Shown: positions 1 to 9,639, counted from the stretch's first letter. The stretch is DNA of 64,000 bases from Holophagales bacterium (GCA_009837885.1 VXSP01000045.1:261526-325525), one strand, 5' to 3'. Notes: generated from the sequence alone by a model not told the origin. Numbers and translations are program-made.

Positions 1-40
1 GTTCCTCAGCGCGGAGCGAGTCTGACGCCGCCCTCCGTCA

Positions 41-1474
41 TCAGCTCTCCTGCTGCGACGTCAGCTCGATCTGCTTGTAGCCACCTGCCCGCCGGAAGTG
101 GAGGATCAGGTAGAGGAAGCCGAGCGCCATGAACACCGGGATCGCCGCGGTGATCCGGAGAGCGGTCTGGCCGCCGTGGAACGACGCGTCGCGCACCGCC
201 TGCTCGTCGGGTGGCAGGGTGATGCTGAAGTCCTTCGCCTTCTCCATGACCGGACCGGCCTTCGTGCCGTCGAGTCCCTGGACGGGGGCGAAGAACAGGA
301 AGCTGTTCGTGCCCTGGGCCTTGTACTCGTCGTAGACGGCGGGGGCGTTGGCCTGCAGGTCCTGCGAGGCGTGCCGGTCCTGGAGGTAGCCGATGCCGGG
401 GCCGCCCAGCAGTCCCGCCGAGAGCATGCCGACGCCGCCGACGGCGCCGAGCGTCAGGGCGCCGCCGCGCGGGAAGCGCTCCGAGACGACGGCCAGCATC
501 GTCGGCCAGAAGAAGGCCTTGCCGGCGCCGTAGATCGTGGCGGCGATCATCACGGTGACCGCGCCGGCCAGCGAACCGAGCGAGTAGAGGCCGATGGCGG
601 CGACGACGGCGCTCACGAACAGCAGGCCGAGCGGGTTGATCCGATGAACGATCGGGCCGGCGAAGAAGCGCAGCACGAACATCAGGATGGACGTGTAGAG
701 CAGGATGAACAGCCCCTTGCCGCCGAGGACGGTATCCATGATGTTGACGATCCAACTGTCCGTGCCGAGCTCGACGTAGCCGATGCAGACGTGGAGCACG
801 AGCAGGAAGAGCAGCATGGGCGCCGCGAACTCCTTGACCATGTCCATGAACTTGACGCCGGCGGCGGCCGCCTCGGACGTGGGGAACTTCTCCTTGACCA
901 TCATCAGGACATAGATGAGGGTCGGAACGAGATAGAGCGCGAGGACAATCTCCCAGCGCACGCGGCCGATCAGGCCGATACCCAGGAGAGAGCCGCAGAT
1001 CAGGCCGGCGGGCCAGCCGGCGTGCAGGATGTTCAGGTAGTGGGTCTTCTCCTTGCGGTACAGGGTCGCGACCAGCGGGTTGATGACCGCTTCGCAGATG
1101 CCGTTCGCGACCGCGAAGATGAAGACGCCCCAGAACAGGCAGAAGTAGGCCCCGGCGCGGGCGAAGTCCGGGTCTGTTGCGATCGATCCGTTGTAGACGA
1201 ACGTGGCCGCGACGGCCACGACGACGGACAGCACGTGCAGGACGCCCGCGCCCAGCAGGAACGGCTTGTAGCCGTAGCGGTCGAGGAAGGCGCTGGCCAC
1301 CAGGATGACGAGTCCGAAGCCGACGAAGCCGCCGCCGGTGATCTGTCCGAGTTCCGTCTGCGTGAAGCCGAATGCCGTGCCCCACTCCAGGAGCAGGCCG
1401 CCGCGGACCGCCGTGCCAAGTCCGGCGACCAGGATGGTGAGGAAGCTCGCGATCAGTAGTTTCGTCTTGTTCAT
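41..1474 (-). CDS. MFS transporter, probable sugar/organic solute importer
   Basis: A 477-residue polytopic inner-membrane protein with about 12 hydrophobic segments and no signal peptide. The first segment follows MNKTKLL. A loop with a DRYGYKP element after the second hydrophobic segment resembles the MFS loop 2-3 motif (GxLxDRxGRR type). It is the last gene of a minus-strand run, starting 34 bp after the stop of the Gfo/Idh/MocA oxidoreductase at 1509-2621, which itself follows the dehydrogenase-cytochrome lipoprotein. The context suggests uptake of the substrate or product of those enzymes, most likely a sugar, sugar acid or polyol. The substrate is inferred only from neighbours. Length and topology are normal for the family. 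Confidence 0.85.
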   Translation of the reverse strand: MNKTKLLIASFLTILVAGLGTAVRGGLLLEWGTAFGFTQTELGQITGGGFVGFGLVILVASAFLDRYGYKPFLLGAGVLHVLSVVVAVAATFVYNGSIATDPDFARAGAYFCLFWGVFIFAVANGICEAVINPLVATLYRKEKTHYLNILHAGWPAGLICGSLLGIGLIGRVRWEIVLALYLVPTLIYVLMMVKEKFPTSEAAAAGVKFMDMVKEFAAPMLLFLLVLHVCIGYVELGTDSWIVNIMDTVLGGKGLFILLYTSILMFVLRFFAGPIVHRINPLGLLFVSAVVAAIGLYSLGSLAGAVTVMIAATIYGAGKAFFWPTMLAVVSERFPRGGALTLGAVGGVGMLSAGLLGGPGIGYLQDRHASQDLQANAPAVYDEYKAQGTNSFLFFAPVQGLDGTKAGPVMEKAKDFSITLPPDEQAVRDASFHGGQTALRITAAIPVFMALGFLYLILHFRRAGGYKQIELTSQQES

Positions 1475-1508
1475 TGGCCCTCCTGAAGCCGGTCCGATGG
1501 TGTGGGTC

Positions 1509-2621
1509 CTATGGTCCGAGCGTGAAGCCCGGTAGCCGGATGATCTCGCCGCCCTTCGTGGCGGACTCGTGGGCGCAGATGCCGACGCAGGTCCAGTTGG
1601 CGCTCGTGACCGCGTTCGGCCAGGGATCGCGGTCGTCGCCGAGCGCGCTCAGGAACTCGTGGACGAGGTGGGGATGGGAGCCGCCGTGGCCGCCGCCCTG
1701 GATGAAGGAGAGGTGCTCGGCGTCGTGGATCTCCTGCGGCAGGGTGAAATGCCGGATCTCCTGCGGCAGGAGGTGCGCGTAGTCGGGCACCTCGATCTTC
1801 TCCGGAATCTCGTGCTCGGGCTTCTTCGCCGTGTGCAGGACGTGCGGTTCGTCCTCGATCAGGGTCCACTCGAAGCTCTTCTTCGTGCCGTAGACGTCGA
1901 AGCTCTCGCGGTACTGCCGGGCGACGTCGTAGAGGAAGCGCCAGATGTGGGCGACGAGGTCGCTGTCCTTGACCTTGATGTGGCAGGTCTCGACGGCGAA
2001 GCGGTTGCCGGACTTCTCCGCGATGTCGTCGCGGACGACGCCTGAACCGAAGCAGCTCACGTACTCGGCGAGCCCGTCGACCAGGCCCAGGCAGGGGCTG
2101 ACGACGTGGGTCGCGTAGTGCATCGGGATCATCCGCTCCCAGTAGGACGGCCAACCGTCCATGTCCTGCGGATGCGAGGCGGCGAGGTGCTGGATGTCGC
2201 CGAGTTCGCCCTCTTCGTACAGCTCCTTGATGAACAGGAACTCGCGGCTGTAGACGACCGTCTCGGCCATCATGTACCTGAGGCCCGTCTCCGCGACCTT
2301 CTCGACGATCTTGCGGCAGTCCTCGACGGTGGTCGCCATCGGAACCGTGCACATGACGTGCTTGCCGGCGTCGAGCGCGGCGAGCGACATCCAGGCGTGG
2401 TCCGGGATCGGCGTGTTGATGTGGACGTAGTCGACGTCCGGATCGGCGAGCACGTCGTCGTAGTCCGTGTAACGCCGCTCGATCCCGAACTGGTCGCCGA
2501 CCTTGTTCAGCTCCTCTTCGTCCCGGCGGCAGATCGCGTGGACGTTGGCGCCTGGGTAGGCCTGGTAGATGGGGATGAACTCGGCGCCGAAGCCGAGGCC
2601 GATCATGGCGACGTTCGTCAT
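1509..2621 (-). CDS. Gfo/Idh/MocA family NAD(P)-dependent oxidoreductase
   Basis: A 370-residue cytoplasmic dehydrogenase. The N-terminal Rossmann fold opens with MTNVAMIGLGFGAEF (GxGxxxxF-type nucleotide-binding loop). Around residue 95 the stretch AGKHVMCTVPMATTVED occupies the EKP-motif position of the family; the canonical Lys is not evident, so catalysis may differ. The C-terminal half has the mixed alpha/beta substrate domain, and it includes the run GGGHGGSHPHLVHEF. I chose the ATG at 2621: GAAGAAG lies just upstream, and the longer open frame runs into the preceding gene. It sits 29 bp after the dehydrogenase-cytochrome gene and 34 bp before the MFS gene. Probable role: oxidation or reduction of a sugar or inositol-like compound. 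Confidence 0.88.
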   Translation of the reverse strand: MTNVAMIGLGFGAEFIPIYQAYPGANVHAICRRDEEELNKVGDQFGIERRYTDYDDVLADPDVDYVHINTPIPDHAWMSLAALDAGKHVMCTVPMATTVEDCRKIVEKVAETGLRYMMAETVVYSREFLFIKELYEEGELGDIQHLAASHPQDMDGWPSYWERMIPMHYATHVVSPCLGLVDGLAEYVSCFGSGVVRDDIAEKSGNRFAVETCHIKVKDSDLVAHIWRFLYDVARQYRESFDVYGTKKSFEWTLIEDEPHVLHTAKKPEHEIPEKIEVPDYAHLLPQEIRHFTLPQEIHDAEHLSFIQGGGHGGSHPHLVHEFLSALGDDRDPWPNAVTSANWTCVGICAHESATKGGEIIRLPGFTLGP

Positions 2622-2650
2622 GTCCACTTCTTCGGAAACTTGCCTCGGGC

Positions 2651-5600
2651 TCAGGGGCCCTGGGGGTTCGTCGCTTCCTGCGCGGTCATCAGGTACGCCA
2701 CGAGGTTCGTCACCTCGTCGTCGTCGTAGGGATCGAGCAGTCCCTCCGGCATCATCGAGAGCGGGAAGTAATCGAACGACTGGATATCCGACTGCGCGAT
2801 GACGACTTCGTCCTGGCCGACGACGCGCAGGGTCATGGAGCGGGGGCTCTTCGTGGCGACGGTGCCGGAGTAGGTCCGGCCGTCCCGGGTGGTCACCATC
2901 AGGGTCTGGTAGACGTCCTGGATGTCGCCGCTCGGGTCGAGGATGTTCGTCAGCAGGTAGTCCAGTTCCGTGCGGTTGGAACCGGTGAGGTCGGGACCGA
3001 TGAGGCCGCCTTCGCCGAACATCTGGTGGCACACGGCGCAAAGCTCGGTGAACATCTGCTCGCCGTGAGCGGTGTCGGCCGCCGCGATCGCGTCGTCGCT
3101 CAGGATCGTCGTGTACTTCGCGATGGCCGCGGCCTTTTCGCTGGAAACCCGCGTGATCGGTCCCCAGACCTCCAGAAAGCCGCTGCCGACGACGCGGTGG
3201 AGCTGGCGGGCCACGTAGGCCGGCACATCGCGTCGCGGGACGCCTTCCTTTTCGATCGCACCCATCAGGATCCGGCCATAGATGGGGCGGGAGGAGAGGG
3301 TCTGGACGGCGGCGAGCTTCTCGTCTGCGTTGAAGGTCTCATAGCGACCCATCAGCAGCAGTCCCATTTCCCAGCCTCCGTCGAACGCGGCGAAGGCGCG
3401 GATCGCGGCGATCCGCAGTTCCGGTTCGTCGAGCAGGGCCGGGAGCCGCTCGCGGAGTGCCTGGTGCTGCTGGTCGGCGAGGCCCTGGATGGCCCGCCGC
3501 CGATCCTCGGGCGGTGCGCTCTCGTCGTCGAGAGTGGCAAGGAACTGACGCGCGACCTCGACGCCGCCGAACTGCTGTTCGACCTCGAGGGCGAGGTCGG
3601 CGACGTTGCGGTCGCGCTTCAGGCGGCCGTAGACCCGTTCCCAGTTGTCCGGGGGCTCGGCGTAGACCTGACCCTCGAGTCCGGCCAGCATGCCCCGGAG
3701 CAGAGCCGGCCGGGCGTCGGAGCGGTCGTCCAGCGAGGTGACGAGGAACCCGAGCTCGTCCGCGTCGACTGCGCGGCGCGCGATGTTCTCCGTGAGCATC
3801 GGGATCTGGGAGGTCCTGGCCAGCCGCAACGCGCGCTTCGGGTCCTCCGGAACCAGGGGCTCGATGCCGAACCAGATCATCTTCGGGATGTTGTGGTCGT
3901 CCGCGTCGTCGCCCTTCATGACCAGGTGCTCGGCGATCGACCAGCGGACGTCGTGCTCGACACGCTGGAGGGCAGCCGCGAGGTACAGGCGGACAACCGG
4001 TGAAGTATCCCTGTCCGCCAGCTCGATGAACTTCTCCGTTGCGGCGGCCGGCGCATCGTGGTCTTCGGTCAGGAGCTGGATCGCCCAGGCGCGGACGTGC
4101 TGGTCCTCGTCGTCCAGCGCTGTCATCAGCTCGTCGGACGTGAAGCCGTCGGTGACGTGGAGCGCCCACATCGCCCGCAGGCGCAGGTCGCCGTCCGGGT
4201 TCGACGTGAACACCTCGCGCAGCGCCTCGTGGACCGCGGCGTCGACTTCGCCCTTCGCCGCCCGGCCCTGCAGGACGACCCGGGCCCGGCGCGCGTGCCA
4301 GGCGCTCTTCGAGAGTTGCAGCTCGACGAGTTTCTTGTTCGACATCGACTTGACGTCGTCGTAGCGGCCCTCCCAGTCGTCCGCCAGGGACTGCTCGGGC
4401 GTGATGCGGAAGATACGCCCGGTCTCCTTGTGCTGGACGTCGTTGCCGCAGATGTCGGCGTCGTGCCAGTCGAGGACGTAGACGTCGCCTCCCGGCCCGA
4501 TCTCCATGCTGAAGCCGACCCACTGCTTGTTGTTGGCGAGCAGGAAGTCCTCGCCGTGGTGGGCGACGAAGCTGGATCCCTTCGGTTCGAGTTCGTCGGT
4601 CAGCACCGCGTGCTCGTGGATGTTCGCCATGAAGAGCCGGCCGTGCTGCTCCTCGGGGAACGCGTCCGACAGGTAGACGCGGGCGCCGCCGTGCGCGGAG
4701 CGGTGCCGGTGGTTGACGATCGTGCGGATGTCGCCGTAGACGTACGGATTGAAGTGCGAGCCGCCCTGGCGGTGGTAGATGCCGCCGGGGACGACGTGGA
4801 ACAGGTGGGGGATCACGCAGGCGGTGATGAAGATCTGTCCCTTCGCGTCGTAGTCGATGCCCCAGGGGTTGCTGAAGCCGTGGGCCACGACCTCGAAGCG
4901 GTCCTTGGTCGGGTGGTAGCGCCAGACGCCGCCGTTGATGTCGACTCCGTCGTACTCGAAGAGGTCATCGGGGAAGGGGTCGTTGTGGCCGTAGATCGTC
5001 TCGTCGGGTCCCGGCTTGCGGATCCTGGAGGGCGTCGCGAACCCTTCCAGGCCGTAAAGCCAGCCGTCGGGCCCCCAGTGGAAGCTGTTGATCGTCTCGT
5101 GACGGTCACGGATGCCCCAGCCGGTCAGCAGGATCTCGGCGTCGTCCATGTCGGCAACGTCGTCGCCGTCGCGGTCGGGGAGGTAGAGGAGGTGGGGCGG
5201 CGCGCCGACGAAGACGCCGTCGAAGCCGACCGCCAGCGCCGCCGGGAACGGGATGCCCTCAGCGAAGACCTTCCTGCTGTCGGCCGTGCCGTCGCGATCC
5301 GTGTCCTCCAGGATCAGGATCTTGCTGTCGCCCGAGCCGGAGAAGCCGCGGCCGCGGGTCTCGTAGTCGCGGTTCTCGGCGATCCACATGCGGCCGCGGT
5401 CGTCCCAGGCGAAGGCCATGGGCTGGGTGATCATGGGCTCTGATGCCCAGGCGTTGACCTTGAACCCGTCGCGCACGGTCATCGCATCGACCGCCTCTTC
5501 CGGGGTCAGGAACTTCTCCTGCTTCGCTTCCCGCTGGGCGATGCCCCATAGCGACGACGTCGAGTAGGAACCCTCGGCGGCCCCGGTGTACTCCTCCCAG

Positions 5601-6598
5601 TCCTCCGTCAGTTCGAGGTCGTTCAGCTCGCCGGTGTAGACGATCAGGCGGTGGCGGATGACCTCGGTTGCGCCTTCGGGGATGTGCCAGTCGCCCATCC
5701 GTGCCCGGGTGGGCCCGACACCGAGCTGGCCGTCGACGCGCCAGGTCTGGGGGTAGCCGGCGTTCATCGGGTGATCGAAGATCGCGACGTGCAGGAAGTC
5801 GTCGCGGCCCTCGACCTGCATGCCGACGTCGACCCACATCGCTCGCTGGCCCTCGGCTTGCCGGTTGCGCTGCCGCGCCGCGTTGACGGCCTCGCCGGGG
5901 ATGTCCCTGGTCCAGGGCATGCGCAGGAACATGCCGCCGTAGGACATCTCGTTGATCGAGACCTCGGTGTGCGCTTCGCCGGCCCATTCGAGGTCGAGGA
6001 TGAAGCGGTCTTCCTCGGCCCGCATGGACCAGTTCTGGGTCTCGGTCATGAAGACCTTGCCGTCGGCGTCCAGCATGCCGTAGACCGTCTGCCACTGCAC
6101 CTCGGTCCCGGCCTCCGTCACCACGGAAGCCGAATCGCGGCGCCAGTAGTCGCCGCCGGGGTTGTGGAAGTAGTCCCGGCCCACGGCGCGCGCGATCTCT
6201 TCCGGCTTGTCACGGCGGTAGAACCACTGCCGGAGCGTGTCCGCGTCCATCGGCTCGCCATTGACCCGGGTGAAGCCCCAGTAGAGCCCCGTCTGGTGGG
6301 GATGGTGGCCCGGGCTGTACTGCGTCGCCAGACCCTTGCCGTCCGGGGCTACGATCGGGTGCAGGAAGGGCCGGTGCTCGGCGCCGGCGTTCTGGGTGAC
6401 GATCGGTTCCTCTTCGCCCTCCCGGTAGATCGAGATCGAGCCGGTCTCCTCGTCCTGGACGGCTCGTAGCGGCACGGCGCTCGGGGTTTTCTGGGCCTCC
6501 GCTCCTTCGGCGCCCGTGCCCTGCGTGCAGCCGGCGACGAGCGCCGCCAGGGCCAGTAGAACGATCGGTACCACTACCGGCGCGGCCGGAACTCTCAT
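2651..6598 (-). CDS. Lipoprotein fusion: PmoA-like (DUF6807) domain, PVC-type dehydrogenase propeller, HEAT repeats, cytochrome c
   Basis: A 1315-residue secreted lipoprotein (lipobox LVAGC, Cys24). Residues ~40-370 resemble the PmoA/DUF6807 family (HPIVAPDGKG, YSPGHHPHQTGLYWGF). Residues ~385-770 are a PVC-type membrane-bound dehydrogenase propeller (MAFAWDDRGRMWIAEN, EDTDRDGTAD, HGFSNPWGIDYD). An alpha-helical HEAT-like region follows to about 1150. The C-terminus is a monohaem cytochrome c with CAVCH at residues 1187-1191 and a candidate distal Met in PLSMMPEG. I chose the ATG at 6598 for its GGGAGGAAGG ribosome-binding site and canonical lipoprotein leader. It heads the operon with the oxidoreductase and MFS transporter, suggesting periplasmic oxidation of a carbohydrate with electron transfer through the attached haem. 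The substrate is unknown. The DUF6807-PVC fusion in one chain is noteworthy. Confidence 0.88.
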   Translation of the reverse strand: MRVPAAPVVVPIVLLALAALVAGCTQGTGAEGAEAQKTPSAVPLRAVQDEETGSISIYREGEEEPIVTQNAGAEHRPFLHPIVAPDGKGLATQYSPGHHPHQTGLYWGFTRVNGEPMDADTLRQWFYRRDKPEEIARAVGRDYFHNPGGDYWRRDSASVVTEAGTEVQWQTVYGMLDADGKVFMTETQNWSMRAEEDRFILDLEWAGEAHTEVSINEMSYGGMFLRMPWTRDIPGEAVNAARQRNRQAEGQRAMWVDVGMQVEGRDDFLHVAIFDHPMNAGYPQTWRVDGQLGVGPTRARMGDWHIPEGATEVIRHRLIVYTGELNDLELTEDWEEYTGAAEGSYSTSSLWGIAQREAKQEKFLTPEEAVDAMTVRDGFKVNAWASEPMITQPMAFAWDDRGRMWIAENRDYETRGRGFSGSGDSKILILEDTDRDGTADSRKVFAEGIPFPAALAVGFDGVFVGAPPHLLYLPDRDGDDVADMDDAEILLTGWGIRDRHETINSFHWGPDGWLYGLEGFATPSRIRKPGPDETIYGHNDPFPDDLFEYDGVDINGGVWRYHPTKDRFEVVAHGFSNPWGIDYDAKGQIFITACVIPHLFHVVPGGIYHRQGGSHFNPYVYGDIRTIVNHRHRSAHGGARVYLSDAFPEEQHGRLFMANIHEHAVLTDELEPKGSSFVAHHGEDFLLANNKQWVGFSMEIGPGGDVYVLDWHDADICGNDVQHKETGRIFRITPEQSLADDWEGRYDDVKSMSNKKLVELQLSKSAWHARRARVVLQGRAAKGEVDAAVHEALREVFTSNPDGDLRLRAMWALHVTDGFTSDELMTALDDEDQHVRAWAIQLLTEDHDAPAAATEKFIELADRDTSPVVRLYLAAALQRVEHDVRWSIAEHLVMKGDDADDHNIPKMIWFGIEPLVPEDPKRALRLARTSQIPMLTENIARRAVDADELGFLVTSLDDRSDARPALLRGMLAGLEGQVYAEPPDNWERVYGRLKRDRNVADLALEVEQQFGGVEVARQFLATLDDESAPPEDRRRAIQGLADQQHQALRERLPALLDEPELRIAAIRAFAAFDGGWEMGLLLMGRYETFNADEKLAAVQTLSSRPIYGRILMGAIEKEGVPRRDVPAYVARQLHRVVGSGFLEVWGPITRVSSEKAAAIAKYTTILSDDAIAAADTAHGEQMFTELCAVCHQMFGEGGLIGPDLTGSNRTELDYLLTNILDPSGDIQDVYQTLMVTTRDGRTYSGTVATKSPRSMTLRVVGQDEVVIAQSDIQSFDYFPLSMMPEGLLDPYDDDEVTNLVAYLMTAQEATNPQGP

Positions 6599-6810
6599 CC
6601 GCCTTCCTCCCTCGATCCCTGAGACCTGTCGTGGAGACAAGGGCGCATCCTATCGTCCCGCCAGGACGTGGCGCGGCGCGAAGCTCAGCGGGGCAATTCG
6701 CAAGATCGGTCAGGTCGGGCCGCAGCTTCGGTCAGGCGCGGACGCTCCCTCCACTCCAGACTTCAGGTGTGGGGACGACACCTGACGGGGCAAGGGCGGT
6801 CATTCGGCTC

Positions 6811-8535
6811 TTGCAGCACCGGCGATTACCGATCGTGGCAGGAGTGCTGTCCGCTCTGCTGTTGCTGCCGGCGCTCTGGGGCGGCTTTCAGCTCGATGAC
6901 CACCTCCAGCGCTTCCGGCTCCTGGGGCTCGGCGACCCGTCCATCCAGCTCTTCGTCTTCTACGACGGCGATGTAGCGGCCAATCGAGGCCAGATGGAAG
7001 AGGGCACGCTGCCGTGGTGGGCTAGTCCCGATCTACGGCATGCGAACTTCCGGTATCTGAGCGTGCTCTCGATGCAGCTCGACTACCTGCTGTGGCCGGA
7101 TTCAGCGACGCTCATGCACCTGCACAGCCTGGTGTGGTTGGGGCTCTGCGTGGGAGTTGCGGCGGTGCTGTACAGGCGCCTGTTCGGGCGCGAGGCCCGT
7201 GGAGCCCTGTGGGCGGCCGGCCTGGCCGCCCTTCTCTACGCATTGGACGACGCCCACTCCCTGCCGGCGGTGTACATCGCCAACCGGAACGCCCTCCTGG
7301 CCACGTTCTTCGGTCTCCTGTGCCTGGAGTGCCACGCGAGATGGCGGGACGATGGGTGGCGGGCCGGTGGCGTGCTGGCTCCGGTCAGCTTGGCCCTCTC
7401 GCTGCTGTCCGCCGAGCTCGGTGTGTCGACGCTAGCGCTTCTTGGCGCCTGGGTACTGGTCCTCGACCGTGGCTCGTGGCGGGAGCGGCTCCTTTCCCTG
7501 CTGCCGCATGCCGGCGTGGCGTTCGGCTGGTTTCTCTCCTACCGAATCGGTGGGTTCGGCGCGCAGGGATCGGGCGTCTACGTCGATCCTCTCGGCGATC
7601 CGGCTGGCTTCCTCGCGCTTCTCGCCGATCGGACCACGGCGCTGATTCTGGGGCAGTGGACTCCCTTCCCCGCGGATTGGGCGTTTGTCATCGACTCCGG
7701 AACGCGTGCGGCGTGGGGTCTCCGGTTCGCGACGCTGACCCTGGTCGTCGGTATCGGCTGGCTCTTCTTCAAGGTCTTGCGCCGGAGCCCCCTTGCTCGC
7801 TTCTTCCTGGTCGGGGCGGTCCTCTCGCTGGTCCCGATCAGCGCGGTTGGTCCACAGAACCGCCTTCTGTTTTTCGTCGGCTTCTGCTCGATGGGGCTTC
7901 TGGGTTGCCTTGCCGCTGGTCCTCTCGACGCGTCGCGGCGGCTGGCGTTCGGTGGGCTCCTGGTGTTTCATCTCTTGGCGGCGCCGGTGGCGGCTTACGT
8001 GTTTCTGGACGTCCAGAATCGGGCGGCAAGGCGGATGGAGGCCGCGTCGGAGAGCGTGCCGGACGATGTCGGGCTCGACCGGCACGACGTGATCCTGGTC
8101 AATCCGACGGACTCCGTCTACCTCACGACTTCGATCGTCACCATGCGCTGGGCCGATGGGCGTGCGGCGCCGCGCCGGCTCCGGGTGCTGTCGAACGGCT
8201 TGACCGATGTGCGGGTCGTGCGGGTGGGTGAGACGGAGCTTCTCCTCGAACCCGCGGCGGGTCTGTTTCCCGACCCCTTCAGCCGCTATCACCGGTCGAG
8301 CGAGCGGCCTTTCCGGGCAGGAGATGTGGAGGAACTGAGCGACCTCCGGATCGAAGTCCTCGAAGTGGATCCGGAGGGCGGAGGACCGTCGTCGATCCGG
8401 TACGACTTCGCCGAGCCACTGGAGGCTAAGCGCTACCTCTGGATGGTCTGGAACGGAAGCCGCTACGAGAAGTGGGTACCGCCAGACGTCGGCCGGGAGG
8501 TCGTGTTGCGTTCGCAACCCGGTATCTTCGAATGA
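6811..8535 (+). CDS. Polytopic membrane protein, GT-C glycosyltransferase-like
   Basis: About 574 residues from the TTG at 6811. An N-terminal membrane segment (AGVLSALLLLPALWGG) is followed by QLDDHLQ, an acidic pair after TM1 like that of GT-C fold mannosyl/arabinosyl-type transferases. About nine more hydrophobic segments follow to residue ~420, then a soluble C-terminal domain of about 180 residues. I do not recognise a specific family; the glycosyltransferase idea rests on topology and the DD pair. The start is uncertain: an ATG at 6631 gives an Arg/Pro-rich extension that looks non-coding, and GTG codons at 6769 and 6835 are also in frame. It lies divergent to the dehydrogenase operon and 6 bp before the AraC-type regulator. 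Confidence 0.6.
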   Translation: MQHRRLPIVAGVLSALLLLPALWGGFQLDDHLQRFRLLGLGDPSIQLFVFYDGDVAANRGQMEEGTLPWWASPDLRHANFRYLSVLSMQLDYLLWPDSATLMHLHSLVWLGLCVGVAAVLYRRLFGREARGALWAAGLAALLYALDDAHSLPAVYIANRNALLATFFGLLCLECHARWRDDGWRAGGVLAPVSLALSLLSAELGVSTLALLGAWVLVLDRGSWRERLLSLLPHAGVAFGWFLSYRIGGFGAQGSGVYVDPLGDPAGFLALLADRTTALILGQWTPFPADWAFVIDSGTRAAWGLRFATLTLVVGIGWLFFKVLRRSPLARFFLVGAVLSLVPISAVGPQNRLLFFVGFCSMGLLGCLAAGPLDASRRLAFGGLLVFHLLAAPVAAYVFLDVQNRAARRMEAASESVPDDVGLDRHDVILVNPTDSVYLTTSIVTMRWADGRAAPRRLRVLSNGLTDVRVVRVGETELLLEPAAGLFPDPFSRYHRSSERPFRAGDVEELSDLRIEVLEVDPEGGGPSSIRYDFAEPLEAKRYLWMVWNGSRYEKWVPPDVGREVVLRSQPGIFE

Positions 8536-8541
8536 CGCCGA

Positions 8542-9354
8542 ATGAGAGCCTCGACGGACAGCCGCCACCGTCTCTTCGTCCAAGCGGCGATCGACTACAT
8601 TGCGGATCATCTCACCGACGCGGTGCGGCTCGAGGACCTGGCCCGCCACATCGGGCTGTCACCGGCCTACCTGCAGCGGCTCTTTGTCGCACGGATGGGG
8701 GAGTCACCGGCCCAGTACACACGACGCCTGCGGCTTGAGCGGGCCGCATGGCTGCTTAAGCGACCTGGCACCACGGTCACGGAGGTGGCGCTCGAAGCGG
8801 GCTACGAAGCGCCCGAATCGTTCACTCGAGCCTTCCGCTCGCGGTTCAAAGTCTCACCCAGCGCGTATCGACAGAGCTTGAGAGTTCGGCGTCGCGAAAG
8901 CACCGAGGCCTTCGAAATCCTGCGACGTCCACCCTCCCGGGTTGCCTGCGTCCGCGTCGCGGGGCACTACGACGAAGCGGACGACGCCTACGACCATCTC
9001 CGGCACTGGGCTGAGCCGCTTGGCCTTCTCGATCGCGGGAACTTCTTGGGTGTCTACTGGGACGACCAGACGATCACCGATTCCGGGAACACGCGGTGGG
9101 ACGCGGCGATCGAAGTGCCGGACGAACTCGGGCGTGTGGTCGGCCCGGGCATCCAGGAGCGCCACCTTCCCGGTGGCGCCTACGCAGTGGTGCACCACCG
9201 CGGTCCGGCGTCCGTGCGTGAGACCTACGAGGCTCACTTTCGCGACTGGTTCCCCCGCTACGGCTGGAAGCCGGATGCGCGACCGATGATCGTCGAGTTC
9301 AGCCGCGCAGGAGACTGGTCGGAAGCGTCGCTCTTCGTCGCCGTGACTCGGTAA
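8542..9354 (+). CDS. AraC-family regulator with C-terminal GyrI-like effector-binding domain
   Basis: A 270-residue cytoplasmic transcription factor. Residues ~10-115 hold two helix-turn-helix motifs of the AraC type (LEDLARHIGLSPAYLQRLF and VTEVALEAGYEAPESFTRAF, ending FKVSPSAYR). Residues ~120-270 form a GyrI/SOUL-like small-molecule-binding domain (VACVRVAGHYDEADDAYDHL ... GGAYAVVHHRGP). The order HTH then GyrI domain is that of Rob/TetD-type and many AraC proteins sensing lipophilic compounds. It begins 6 bp after the GT-C-like membrane protein, so the two may be cotranscribed. The ligand and regulon cannot be read from the sequence. Confidence 0.9.
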   Translation: MRASTDSRHRLFVQAAIDYIADHLTDAVRLEDLARHIGLSPAYLQRLFVARMGESPAQYTRRLRLERAAWLLKRPGTTVTEVALEAGYEAPESFTRAFRSRFKVSPSAYRQSLRVRRRESTEAFEILRRPPSRVACVRVAGHYDEADDAYDHLRHWAEPLGLLDRGNFLGVYWDDQTITDSGNTRWDAAIEVPDELGRVVGPGIQERHLPGGAYAVVHHRGPASVRETYEAHFRDWFPRYGWKPDARPMIVEFSRAGDWSEASLFVAVTR

Positions 9355-9385
9355 TCGCCCGGCCGCCGCGCTAAACTCCTGCATC

Positions 9386-9607
9386 ATGTCCACGACTACG
9401 TGCATCGTGAAGCTCGGGGCCGATGGCGGAATCCAGGTGCCGCAGGGTCTGTTGAGGGCGGCGGATCTCGGCGAGAAGGTGGAAGTCCGTGCTGAGCCCG
9501 GACGGCTCGTGGTGACGGCTGCCGAATCGGGCGGCGAGACTCGTAGCGGTTGGGCCGATGCAGCACGGGAGATGCGCGTGGCTGGAGACGACCGGCTTCT
9601 TCAGTAG
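9386..9607 (+). CDS. AbrB/SpoVT-like swapped-hairpin DNA-binding protein (antitoxin-like)
   Basis: A 73-residue protein. Residues ~4-45 (CIVKLGADGGIQVPQGLLRAADLGEKVEVRAEPGRLVVTA split over beta strands) follow the AbrB/MazE beta-hairpin pattern. The C-terminal tail (GWADAAREMRVAGDDRLLQ) resembles the toxin-binding tails of MazE/VapB antitoxins. No PIN or MazF toxin follows; instead hicA starts 32 bp downstream, so this may be a third member of the HicAB locus or an orphan antitoxin. A TAAACT hexamer lies 8 nt before the ATG without a convincing -35 box. Confidence 0.7.
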   Translation: MSTTTCIVKLGADGGIQVPQGLLRAADLGEKVEVRAEPGRLVVTAAESGGETRSGWADAAREMRVAGDDRLLQ

Positions 9608-9639
9608 GCTCTTAGGGCCGCGGGCATGGTGGAGAGCGC

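Noticed and set aside
1471..2352. Long Arg/Pro-rich open frames overlapping real genes (here and e.g. 3339-4523, 39090-43883, 53714-56887)
   Set aside because: They are out-of-frame or antisense shadows of clear protein families, produced by the high GC content; their translations are low-complexity and have no domain pattern.
6631..6810. N-terminal extension of the GT-C-like protein from ATG 6631
   Set aside because: The 60 residues are Arg/Ser/Pro-rich without membrane character and lie in the divergent promoter region only 32 bp from the opposing start.
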